Translations under genes and position numbers: made by a program | DNA from: Clostridiales bacterium | GTDB lineage: Bacteria > Bacillota > Clostridia > Oscillospirales > QAMX01 | Reading direction: 5' to 3' | Assembly: GCA_003149835.1 (NCBI GenBank) | Contig: QAMX01000049.1 | Location: 1-11,198 of the forward strand | DNA: 11,198 nt | Notes under the pieces: model-generated | What the model was told of the DNA's origin: nothing | Seen by the model: only the letters and a program-made list of their open reading frames with translations | The model's database searches: none | In this document: positions 1-5,887 of the stretch, in pieces | Layout of the letters: each line of letters opens with the position of its first letter | Position numbering within the stretch: position 1 is the stretch's first letter

Positions 1-488
1 AGCGCGTAGGTTTTATATTCGGCGGCAAGTCCGGCGAGTCCGGCGTTGAGCTTGTCCGGCGAAGCGGAGGAGCCGTCCGCCGCGGCGAACACGGGATAAC
101 GGATTTCATAGCGCAGCACGGTCGCGCCGTTGTCGCTCTCCGTGCCGGAAAGCGTTTCGGTCGACGCATAGACCAGCGGCGGCGCGTTAAAAACGGGCGG
201 CTCTGTCGTCGTTTCCGGCGGTTGGCTGCCGGAGCCGGTCGGTTCCGACACGTCAGAAGAGGTAAACGAAACGTTGCTGCCGGCGGCGACGTCTAAGGTC
301 ACCGGCGGAAGCGTTGCGCTGGGATTAAAGATAAGCGTCTCGCTGGATCCCGGCGCCGTATCAACAGGGGAATCCGGACCGTTTTTTCCGCCGGACAACA
401 GCACGACGGCGAGAACGACGGTCAGAACGAGCGGAACGGCGACGACGAGATAGAGCTTCCAAGGTCTGTCCGGTTTAAAAACTTTCAT
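1..488 (-). CDS. Membrane-anchored extracytoplasmic protein, possible DUF4163/DUF3298-type domain (partial)
   Basis: Reading leftward from ATG at 488, an uninterrupted frame of 162 codons runs off the window edge, so the C-terminus is missing. Residues 1-10 are basic, about 11-32 form one hydrophobic membrane segment, and about 35-100 are a Ser/Thr/Pro/Gly-rich linker. From about residue 106 the sequence becomes folded-looking, with a YEIRYPVF stretch near 127-134 and a KLNAGL stretch near 146-151. That pattern resembles the start of DUF4163/DUF3298 (RsiV/PdaC-like) domains, where 'Y.i.YP..' is followed by an 'iN..i' helix. The domain call is inference from a short stretch. The protein is expected to sit in the membrane with its C-terminal domain outside. 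ATG 488 has no clear Shine-Dalgarno. An in-frame TTG at 587 has a very good GGGAGG (596-601, spacing 8) and would add 33 residues; I keep ATG 488 because the extension does not look protein-like. Confidence 0.72.
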   Translation of the reverse strand, partial: MKVFKPDRPWKLYLVVAVPLVLTVVLAVVLLSGGKNGPDSPVDTAPGSSETLIFNPSATLPPVTLDVAAGSNVSFTSSDVSEPTGSGSQPPETTTEPPVFNAPPLVYASTETLSGTESDNGATVLRYEIRYPVFAAADGSSASPDKLNAGLAGLAAEYKTYA

Positions 489-595
489 ATGTAATGCAAC
501 ATGCTTTACCGCGCAGGGCGGAAAAAGATATCCTTTCGTTGAGAGATCATCCGACCGGTATGGAGACGGCAGGGCGGCAGTCGACAACGCCGAAA

Positions 596-601
596 CCTCC
601 C
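596..601 (-). promoter_or_regulatory. Strong Shine-Dalgarno far upstream of ATG 488, pointing to an alternative TTG start
   Basis: The minus strand reads GGGAGGTTT here, 8 nt before TTG at 587 (585-587). That TTG is in frame with ATG 488 and there is no stop between them. It is either the true start of a protein with a longer cytoplasmic N-terminus, or a chance match. ATG 488 itself lacks a recognisable ribosome binding site. Confidence 0.35.
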
Positions 602-710
602 GGTTGCTGCGCGCTGTACAAGCGGTCTGCCGTTTTAGAGAAACGCAAATTTGCCTGGCCGCGGGCGTTTTGCCGGAAACGGTTCAGAATCTACCGGTCG
701 CTATGCGGAT

Positions 711-719
711 ATTATACCA
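711..719 (-). promoter_or_regulatory. Extended -10 promoter for the leftward membrane-protein gene
   Basis: On the minus strand, TGGTATAAT contains a perfect TATAAT (716 down to 711) preceded by the TGn extended -10 element. The -35 region at the expected distance (734-739, TTTTCT) is poor, which extended -10 promoters tolerate. Transcription would start near 704. That gives an untranslated leader of about 215 nt if ATG 488 is used, or about 117 nt if TTG 587 is used. Function is inferred from the motif only. Confidence 0.6.
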
Positions 720-780
720 TAAACCGCCCGAAAAGAAAAGAGAGGCAAAAATTTATTTACAATCAATTGGATAGAAGATA

Positions 781-809
781 TTGACAGAATTGGCAAAAAA
801 CTATATAAT
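781..809 (+). promoter_or_regulatory. Consensus sigma-A promoter for the HAD phosphatase / lipid kinase operon
   Basis: TTGACA at 781-786 and TATAAT at 804-809 are both perfect matches, separated by the optimal 17 bp. Transcription should start near 816, leaving about 53 nt before the TTG start at 869. The core lies in AT-rich DNA. An AACTAT hexamer occurs at 799-804 and again at 811-816, one on each side of the -10, but nothing shows it is an operator. Confidence 0.88.
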
Positions 810-858
810 TAACTATCTATATGGTTTAAATGGTCTGATTACGCGCTGCGAAGACAAT

Positions 859-863
859 GGAGG
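859..863 (+). promoter_or_regulatory. GGAGG ribosome binding site deciding a TTG start for the HAD gene
   Basis: GGAGG lies 5 nt upstream of TTG 869. The alternative ATG at 857 overlaps this element and has no Shine-Dalgarno of its own. Starting at 869 gives MTQILWDWNGT, the usual short lead-in before the catalytic Asp of HAD enzymes. Confidence 0.65.
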
Positions 864-868
864 ACGGC

Positions 869-1546
869 TTGACACAGATTTTGTGGGACTGGAACGGGAC
901 GCTGCTGGACGATGTGGAGATTTGCCGCGCTGTGCTGAACGGGATGTTGGGACGGCGCGGGATCGCGCCCGTTTCGCTGGAACGCTACCGCGAGATTTTT
1001 ACGTTTCCGATCAGAGAGTATTACCGGTTGGCTGGCTTTGATTTCAGCAGGGAATCGTATGAGACGCTCGCGGAGGAGTATATGCGGATTTATCCGCGCG
1101 AGGCGCGGCGGGCGGCGCTCGTACCTGGGGCGGAACAGGCTTTGCGCCGTTTTCAAGCGGCGGGAATCCGTCAGACGATCATTTCAGCCTGCGAAACCCA
1201 TATGCTGCGGAAGCAGGCGGAGCAGTTCGGCGTCGCTCGCTACTTCGACGGGATTTATGGCGCGGAGGACGGACTGGGCGGCGGAAAGGAAGCCGTGGCG
1301 CGGAGCTGGCTTTCCCTGTCGGGCGGCACCGCTGCCGGACAGACGCTGTTTATCGGCGATACGCTGCATGACTGCGAGGCGGCGCGCGCGATCGGCTGCC
1401 GGCCGATTCTGGTTTCCTTTGGGCATCAAGACCGAAGCCGGTTAAAGGCCAGCGGCGCAACCGTCATCGATCGCTTTGAGGAATTGTATCCGACTGTATT
1501 TGAGAAAGACCAGAGAGAGAAAGGGGACGGCGTTGATGGCCAATAA
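869..1546 (+). CDS. HAD-superfamily hydrolase, phosphoglycolate phosphatase-like
   Basis: A 225-residue haloacid dehalogenase-type hydrolase, expected to be a cytoplasmic phosphatase acting on a small phosphorylated metabolite through an aspartyl-phosphate intermediate. All four HAD motifs are visible: motif I D7-W-N-G-T, motif II Ser 106 in IISACE, motif III Lys 140, and motif IV GDTLHD at 163-168. A helical cap (about residues 15-80) lies between motifs I and II, as in subclass C1 enzymes such as Gph. In motif I the second Asp (the usual general acid/base) is Asn 9; DWNGT forms do occur in HAD proteins, but the change makes the substrate and mechanism uncertain. I chose TTG 869 because of its GGAGG; ATG 857 would add four residues. 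The gene follows a consensus promoter, and its end overlaps the lipid kinase start by 11 bp, suggesting translational coupling. The substrate cannot be read from the sequence. Confidence 0.88.
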   Translation: MTQILWDWNGTLLDDVEICRAVLNGMLGRRGIAPVSLERYREIFTFPIREYYRLAGFDFSRESYETLAEEYMRIYPREARRAALVPGAEQALRRFQAAGIRQTIISACETHMLRKQAEQFGVARYFDGIYGAEDGLGGGKEAVARSWLSLSGGTAAGQTLFIGDTLHDCEAARAIGCRPILVSFGHQDRSRLKASGATVIDRFEELYPTVFEKDQREKGDGVDGQ

Positions 1547-2444
1547 GCTGTTATTTATTGTCAACGCGATGGCCGGAAAAGGGAAAATCAAATCGAAACT
1601 CGCGGACGTGGTCGATACGTTTATCAGACACGAATACGACGTGACGATTTATACGACGCAATCCAAGGACGATGCGCGCCGGATAGCAAAGGAAAGGTGC
1701 GAGGAATTCAGCCTGATCGTCTGCTCCGGCGGCGACGGGACGTTGAGCGAGGTGGTCAACGGCCTGATGGAGCACGACGGCTCCAAGCCCGCGGTCGGAT
1801 ATCTGCCGACGGGAACGACGAACGATTTTGCCAAAACGCTTGGCATTCCGGTTTCCAATGTTCTGCGCGCCGCGCAGCTCGCCGTTACGGGGCCGGCGTA
1901 TCCGTGCGACGTGGGCTGCTTCAACGGCAAGTATTTTACATATAGCGCCGCGTTCGGCGCGTTCAGCGACGTTCCGTATATCACGCCGCAAAAAACGAAA
2001 AGCCTGCTCGGCCGCAGCGCCTACATCCTGCAAGGCGTTGAGCGCATCTCCTCGCTGAAATCCTACCATTGCACCATTCGCTATGACGGCAGGAGCGTGA
2101 CGGATCATTTTCTGTTCGGCATGGTGACCAATTCCGATTCAATCGGCGGTTTCCGCGGCCTGTGCGGTATGGATGTCGAGCTGTCGGACGGGATGTTTGA
2201 AGTTGTGCTGATCCGTATGCCGACGACGCTGTTTGAACTCAATAACATTGTCCTTGCGCTGCTGTCGCATGATATGAGCGTCAACGGAGTGCTGGCCTTT
2301 CGGACCTCTAAGCTCGAAGTGCAATGCGACGAACCGCTCGCATGGACGCTCGACGGGGAATACGGCGGCGCGCCGCGCTGTGCGGATATTCAGATTCAGA
2401 ATAAGGCCGTCCGCTATGTGACGCGGATGGGAAGACGGTCGTAG
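1536..2444 (+). CDS. Diacylglycerol kinase-family lipid kinase (DgkB/YegS/BmrU type)
   Basis: A 302-residue soluble lipid kinase of the DAGK catalytic-domain family. It is expected to use ATP to phosphorylate diacylglycerol or a related lipid at the inner membrane face, recycling diacylglycerol into phospholipid synthesis. The N-terminus has the family's VNAMAGKGK (residues 9-17). The nucleotide-binding GGDGT is at 65-69, PTGTTNDFA at 91-99, and a C-terminal LDGE near 280 matches the conserved loop before the last strands. Length is normal for the family (about 290-310). The chosen ATG has AAGGGG at 1521-1526, 9 nt upstream; a longer frame open from 1476 lies inside the HAD gene and is not needed. 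It overlaps the HAD gene by 11 bp and is the last gene of the operon. YegS-like proteins share the motifs, so the exact lipid substrate is open. Confidence 0.93.
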   Translation: MANKLLFIVNAMAGKGKIKSKLADVVDTFIRHEYDVTIYTTQSKDDARRIAKERCEEFSLIVCSGGDGTLSEVVNGLMEHDGSKPAVGYLPTGTTNDFAKTLGIPVSNVLRAAQLAVTGPAYPCDVGCFNGKYFTYSAAFGAFSDVPYITPQKTKSLLGRSAYILQGVERISSLKSYHCTIRYDGRSVTDHFLFGMVTNSDSIGGFRGLCGMDVELSDGMFEVVLIRMPTTLFELNNIVLALLSHDMSVNGVLAFRTSKLEVQCDEPLAWTLDGEYGGAPRCADIQIQNKAVRYVTRMGRRS

Positions 2445-2482
2445 GCGCGCCTGCAAAGCCTGCGTTTGCCCTGCAACCAGAT

Positions 2483-2514
2483 GACGGCCGCTTTTTCATC
2501 AAAAAACGGCCGTC
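2483..2514 (+). terminator. Hairpin downstream of the lipid kinase gene (possible terminator)
   Basis: An 8-bp perfect GC-rich stem (2483-2490 with 2507-2514) continues, after one C/A mismatch, into five T:A pairs (2492-2496 with 2501-2505) around a 4-nt loop. No U-tract follows on the plus strand, so it is not a textbook intrinsic terminator. It is the first strong structure met by transcripts leaving the lipid kinase gene, and may act as a 3' end-stabilising hairpin or together with the second hairpin. Confidence 0.45.
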
Positions 2515-2518
2515 GCCG

Positions 2519-2552
2519 AAAAAAAGCCGCAAAGAGGATTTCCTCTTTGCGG
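2519..2552 (-). terminator. Intrinsic terminator of the leftward ABC transporter / lipoprotein unit
   Basis: A perfect 12-bp inverted repeat (2527-2538 with 2541-2552, only 2 nt between the arms) is followed on the minus strand by one C and then seven T (2525 down to 2519). This is a classic rho-independent terminator, about 70 nt beyond the lipoprotein stop codon. On the plus strand the same hairpin is followed only by a weak T-run near 2560, so it may also slow rightward transcription from the lipid kinase gene. Confidence 0.85.
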
Positions 2553-2622
2553 TCAATGCTTTTACAGGGCCAATGTAGTGGGTAGCTTCGGCTCTTATCG
2601 GAAAACGGAATCCATACGGGAT

Positions 2623-3162
2623 TCAGGAAGCCGGCTGGATCGACTCTGAAATCTCAGTGAGGAGAAGAGAATCGTTTTCTCCGCTCATGCGAATGGAAAA
2701 GTACCTGACAGCGCCCGTCTCGTCCACAAAGGAAATCCCTCTGTTGGGGATCAATCCGGCGACAGCCAGCCCGATGACAAGCGGTCTTTCCGGCGACAAT
2801 TCCGCCTGAGAGTACAGCGCGTTTGCCACATGGAAAGCGATTTCACCGTTTTCTTCCGTAAAACCGAGTTCGACATACTGGAAGTCTTCTACCGCGGTAT
2901 TCGTCGTTAAAACGGCTTTTATCTGATATTCCGAATCGTCGTCGATAAATTCGTCAAAGGCGCCGGTATCGGCCAAAAGCGCTTCATCTGCGTAATCAAT
3001 GCACACGATCGCTTTTTTAGCCTCAGAGTCGCTGACAGGCGCGGAAGCCGAGCTGTCGGCGGAGACGGAACTGGAATGATCGGCAGACATAGAAGCGCCT
3101 TCCTCGCCGCATGCGGCGAGGAAGATCGTCAGCGCCATAGTCAATAGAAAGAGTTTTTTCAC
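2623..3162 (-). CDS. Uncharacterised lipoprotein
   Basis: A 179-residue secreted lipoprotein with no domain I recognise. The signal peptide is clear: KK at residues 2-3, a hydrophobic core, then lipobox LAAC with the lipidated Cys at 18. A Ser/Ala/Asp-rich, low-complexity linker (about 21-48) leads to an acidic globular domain from about 50 to the end, with features such as VEDFQYVELGF (91-101) and RGISFVDETG (141-150). I chose GTG 3162 because it gives the proper signal peptide and has GGAG at 3173-3176 (spacing 10). The frame extends to TTG 3189, which would put extra basic residues before the signal. The gene lies 141 bp downstream of the transporter ATPase on the same strand, with no clear terminator or strong promoter between them, so it may be read from the transporter operon. 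A surface-exposed, lipid-anchored location is expected; function is unknown. Confidence 0.85.
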   Translation of the reverse strand: MKKLFLLTMALTIFLAACGEEGASMSADHSSSVSADSSASAPVSDSEAKKAIVCIDYADEALLADTGAFDEFIDDDSEYQIKAVLTTNTAVEDFQYVELGFTEENGEIAFHVANALYSQAELSPERPLVIGLAVAGLIPNRGISFVDETGAVRYFSIRMSGENDSLLLTEISESIQPAS

Positions 3163-3303
3163 TCGTCTTGTTCTCCGTGACGGCGCCAACGCAGCCTTTA
3201 CTCAGTCAGCGCTGAATTTCGCTTTTACCGGATAGCGATCAAAGAGACGCCGTTCTTTTTTTATTTCGAATGATTGAAACAATTTTCCGCGTAAAACACA
3301 AGA

Positions 3304-4026
3304 TTAAAGGACCTTGCTGAGGAATTCGCGCGTGCGCTGATTCTGCGGATTGGAAAAAATCTGATCGGGCGTGTTCTGTTCGACAATCAGGCCGTTGTCC
3401 ATAAACAGCACGCGGCTCGCCACCTCGCGCGCAAAGCCCATCTCATGGGTTACGACGACCATGGTCATCCCGTCGTCGGCGAGCTGTTTCATGACGTCGA
3501 GCACCTCTCCGACCATTTCCGGGTCGAGCGCGCTCGTCGGCTCGTCAAACAGCATGATCTCCGGGTTCATCGCCAAAGCGCGCGCAATGCCGACGCGCTG
3601 CTGCTGGCCGCCGGAGAGCTGGCGCGGATAGGCGTCCGCCTTGTCGCTGAGGCCGACGCGCTTCAACAGCGTATAGGCGATGTCGTCGGCCTCGGCCTGT
3701 GTCTTGACGCCGAGCTTCACCGGCGCCAGCGTCAGGTTTTTCAGCACGGAGAGGTGAGGAAAAAGGTTAAAGCTCTGAAAAACCATGCCCATTTTCATGC
3801 GTAGGTGGTTGATATTAAACTTTTTCTGGGTGATGAGCTCGTCGTCGACATAGATTTCGCCGGAGGTCGGCGTTTCCAAAAGGTTTAAACAGCGCAGAAA
3901 CGTCGATTTTCCTGAGCCCGACGGGCCGATGACGACGATTTTTTCGCCCTTTTCGATGTGCTCGGTAATGCCGTTGAGGACGGCCAGATCGCCGAAATGC
4001 TTGTGAAGATCATGAACGCGTATCAT
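3304..4026 (-). CDS. Polar amino acid ABC transporter, ATP-binding protein (GlnQ/ArtP-like)
   Basis: A 240-residue ATPase that powers amino acid import from the cytoplasmic side of the permease. All ABC elements are present: Walker [10 protein letters not shown] (34-42), Q-loop Gln 84 in [10 protein letters not shown], signature LSGGQQQR (137-144), Walker B IMLFDE (157-162), D-loop SALD (165-168) and switch His 194. The length, and the spacing between Walker A and the signature, match the polar amino acid transport (PAAT) ATPases GlnQ, HisP and ArtP. ATG 4026 is preceded by AAAGGAGG, and the gene overlaps the permease end by 17 bp, so the two are almost certainly co-translated. No regulatory C-terminal domain is present. 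The transported amino acid cannot be assigned from the ATPase. Confidence 0.96.
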   Translation of the reverse strand: MIRVHDLHKHFGDLAVLNGITEHIEKGEKIVVIGPSGSGKSTFLRCLNLLETPTSGEIYVDDELITQKKFNINHLRMKMGMVFQSFNLFPHLSVLKNLTLAPVKLGVKTQAEADDIAYTLLKRVGLSDKADAYPRQLSGGQQQRVGIARALAMNPEIMLFDEPTSALDPEMVGEVLDVMKQLADDGMTMVVVTHEMGFAREVASRVLFMDNGLIVEQNTPDQIFSNPQNQRTREFLSKVL

Positions 4027-4735
4027 GCGCGCGCATCCTCCTTTCGATTTTTCCGAAGATAAAGGAGAGCAGCGTCGTCATCAGCAGATAGACGATCGCG
4101 ACGCCGATCAGCGGCATAAACGCGCTGAACGTCCGGCTGCGGATCAGGTCGCCCGCCCGCGTCAGATCGGTAATCGTAATATAACCGACGATCGATGTCT
4201 CTTTCAGAAGGACAATGACCTCGTTGGCCAGCGTCGGCAGGATGTTTTTAAATGCCTGCGGGAGAACAATATAACGCATGGTCTGCGCCTGATTGAACCC
4301 GAGCGACCGTGCGGCTTCGGTCTGGCCATGGTCGACCGACAGAATTCCGGAACGGACGATTTCGGCGACATAAGCGCCGCTGTTCATGCCGAAAGCGATG
4401 ATCGCGACGATCACAGGCGGGATTCGGATTCCCGAAAAGACGACATAGTTGATAATGAGCAGCTGGATCAGCAGCGGAGTTCCCCGAAAAACCGTCAGAT
4501 AGATTTTGGCAAAGCCGCAGGCGAGTTTATTGCGGGAAAGGCGCAGCAGAGCGAGGAGAATTCCGAGAATAATCCCGAGAACGACTGCGCCGAGCGTGAT
4601 GTACAGCGTGACGGTGAGGCCGTCGAGCAGCTGCAACCAGCGGTCGTTATAAATAAAATTTTGATAGAACTCAGCGGAAAGATCATTCCACCAGTTGCTG
4701 AAAAAAACTCCGATCTTTTCAAACCATTCCGTCAT
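4010..4735 (-). CDS. Polar amino acid ABC transporter, permease (HisM/GlnP family)
   Basis: A 241-residue integral membrane permease that forms the transport channel, probably as a homodimer because only one permease gene is present. Hydrophobic segments lie at about 43-64, 86-101, 106-124, 168-186 and 206-228. The cytoplasmic coupling (EAA) loop is clear: E140-A-A-R-S-L-G146 followed by the MRYIVLPQA stretch at 153-161, which docks on the ATPase. RGTPLLIQ (84-91) is the family hallmark early in the BPD_transp_1/HEQRo domain. A cytosolic-looking amphipathic N-terminus of about 40 residues precedes the first helix. The start at ATG 4735 has an AAAGGATG Shine-Dalgarno. The gene sits between the binding-protein and ATPase genes, and an 18-bp hairpin separates it from the former, which may lower its expression relative to the binding protein. 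Confidence 0.95.
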   Translation of the reverse strand: MTEWFEKIGVFFSNWWNDLSAEFYQNFIYNDRWLQLLDGLTVTLYITLGAVVLGIILGILLALLRLSRNKLACGFAKIYLTVFRGTPLLIQLLIINYVVFSGIRIPPVIVAIIAFGMNSGAYVAEIVRSGILSVDHGQTEAARSLGFNQAQTMRYIVLPQAFKNILPTLANEVIVLLKETSIVGYITITDLTRAGDLIRSRTFSAFMPLIGVAIVYLLMTTLLSFIFGKIERRMRAHDTRS

Positions 4736-4755
4736 GCGACCATCCTTTTATAATT

Positions 4756-4797
4756 GCCTCTGCTGAGAGCCGCCGTTCCGCGGCTCTCAGCAGAGGC
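4756..4797 (-). repeat. Perfect 18-bp stem-loop between binding-protein and permease genes
   Basis: The arms 4756-4773 and 4780-4797 are fully complementary over 18 bp, with a 6-nt loop (4774-4779). The minus-strand transcript has no U-tract after it, only an A/U-rich stretch leading into the permease ribosome binding site. It is therefore probably not a full terminator. Hairpins in this position in binding-protein operons are known to protect the upstream message from 3' exonucleases and/or attenuate read-through, giving more binding protein than permease. The structure is seen directly; the role here is inferred. Confidence 0.85.
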
Positions 4798-4819
4798 GAG
4801 TCTTTCTGTAAATGCGGTA

Positions 4820-5608
4820 TTACTCAGCGCGGATGATGACCGCCTGCTCGGACGTATAGTAGCTCTGGGAGAAATCGACCTGCGCGCTGCGCTCTTCGTC
4901 GACGGTCATGCCGGCGATCACGAAATCAACCGAGCCGCTGTCGAGCTCCATCAGCAGGGAGTCGAACAGGGTGTTTTTAACGACCAAGGTCTTGTTGGCT
5001 TTTTTCGCAATCAGCTTGGCAATCTCGATATCAAAACCGACGATGGAGCCGTCGTCAAGCGTGTACTCAAACGGCGGGAATTCCGCGTTGGTGCCGACGG
5101 TCAGAGTGCCTTCGGTGCCGACCTGTTCGCCGGTGATATAGTCGCCGCGCTCGTCCTGCGGCGTGTCGATGAAGCCCTTGACAAGGTTGTCATAGGTGCC
5201 GTCCGCCTTGATCTCGGTGAGAACGACGTCGATCAGGCCGAGCAGCTCGGTATTGCCTTTTTTGACGGCGATGGCGTAGTCTTCCGGTTCGTAGTCGGTG
5301 TTTTCAAGGATTTTCAGCTTCGGATTGGCGGCGACAATGTTCTTGGCCGGTTCGAGATCGACGATCACGGCGTCGATTTTGCCGTCGGCGAGAGCGATAG
5401 CGGCGTCAATGGCTTTGGAATAGCGGTTGACCGTCGCGCCTTCGATTTCGCTGGCGATGACGATATCGCCGGTCGTCCCGAGCTGGACGCCGATTGTTTT
5501 GCCGACGAGGTCGTCGACGGAGTCAATTTTGACTTGTTCAGCCGTGCCGCAGGATGCGAAGCAGCAGAGCAGCATGACCATAGCGAGGAATAGGCTGATT
5601 TTTTTCAT
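4820..5608 (-). CDS. Amino acid ABC transporter substrate-binding lipoprotein with circularly permuted SBP_bac_3 fold
   Basis: A 262-residue lipoprotein that should capture an amino acid outside the cell for the permease next door. A signal peptide ends at FASC with lipidated Cys 20. Residues 26-148 match the part of family-3 binding proteins that is normally C-terminal: VDDLVGKTIGVQLGTTGD (31-48), ALADGKIDAVIVD (72-84), AIAVKKGN (112-119), KADGTYDNLVKGF (134-146). A linker follows (about 149-167). Residues 168-262 match the normal N-terminal part: GTLTVGTNAEFPPFEY (167-182), GFDIEIAKLIA (191-201), ELDSGSVDFVIAGMT (221-235), VDFSQSYY (244-251). The order is thus swapped relative to GlnH/HisJ. 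The usual ligand contacts remain: Arg 240 (alpha-carboxylate) and Asp 84 (alpha-amino). AGGAGG lies 10 nt before ATG. No leftover halves flank the gene, and total length is normal, so a true permutation is more likely than a fusion or damage. Confidence 0.93.
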   Translation of the reverse strand: MKKISLFLAMVMLLCCFASCGTAEQVKIDSVDDLVGKTIGVQLGTTGDIVIASEIEGATVNRYSKAIDAAIALADGKIDAVIVDLEPAKNIVAANPKLKILENTDYEPEDYAIAVKKGNTELLGLIDVVLTEIKADGTYDNLVKGFIDTPQDERGDYITGEQVGTEGTLTVGTNAEFPPFEYTLDDGSIVGFDIEIAKLIAKKANKTLVVKNTLFDSLLMELDSGSVDFVIAGMTVDEERSAQVDFSQSYYTSEQAVIIRAE

Positions 5609-5680
5609 GTTTCTATAACCTCCTGAATTTCTGAAACGGCAGAAGCGCTGAAAAACGCGCCGCTGCGGCCAATGGACTAT

Positions 5681-5709
5681 ATTTTACTCTATTTGACAGA
5701 AAAAAGCAA
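5681..5709 (-). promoter_or_regulatory. Probable sigma-A promoter of the ABC transporter operon
   Basis: On the minus strand, TTGCTT (5709 down to 5704) and TAAAAT (5686 down to 5681) are separated by exactly 17 bp. Transcription would begin near 5674, about 65 nt before the binding-protein ATG. No operator or riboswitch-like fold is evident in that short leader. Confidence 0.65.
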
Positions 5710-5829
5710 TACATAAACATACACTGTTGTGCAAAAAAATCGAATCTTCCTTGTATAGAATGCCGAACAAAACCGGCGCGCAGCGGCCGCGACGGATCCC
5801 AAAAAGGAAAATCGAGCGAGCCTCCCGGA

Positions 5830-5857
5830 GCATATTGGCGCAAAAACACAATATAGA
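5830..5857 (+). promoter_or_regulatory. Tentative sporulation sigma-E-type promoter before the spoIVFA-position gene
   Basis: GCATATT at 5830-5836 fits the sigma-E -35 pattern (KMATATT). Thirteen bp later, AATATAGA (5850-5857) matches only four of eight positions of the CATACAHT -10. No good sigma-A promoter is visible immediately upstream of 5888. The call leans on context, because spoIVF operons are sigma-E-controlled in known spore-formers; the -10 is weak. Confidence 0.25.
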
Positions 5858-5887
5858 TAAACTGACTTTAAAAGCCGGAGGTGCACG

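Noticed and set aside
494..784. 96-codon plus-strand frame before the HAD promoter
   Set aside because: It ends inside the -35 element of the HAD promoter, has no ribosome binding site and a composition unlike its neighbours.
2607..2625. GAATCC/GGATTC short inverted repeat at the lipoprotein stop codon
   Set aside because: A 6-bp stem without a T-tract; the real terminator is the 12-bp hairpin with T7 about 70 nt further on.
4754..5593. 279-codon open frame on the plus strand
   Set aside because: It is antisense to the binding-protein gene. Its Val/Asp/Gly-rich pattern is the complement of that gene's codons.
4820..5608. Binding protein as a chimera or broken gene from assembly error
   Set aside because: One continuous frame with a clean signal peptide, normal family length, both ligand residues, and no duplicated or leftover lobe sequence on either side. 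Long reads are still the decisive check.
5693..5725. TTGACA on the plus strand that could be a sigma-A -35 for the protease pair
   Set aside because: No acceptable -10 lies 16-18 bp downstream, and the hexamer falls within the spacer of the better-supported minus-strand promoter.
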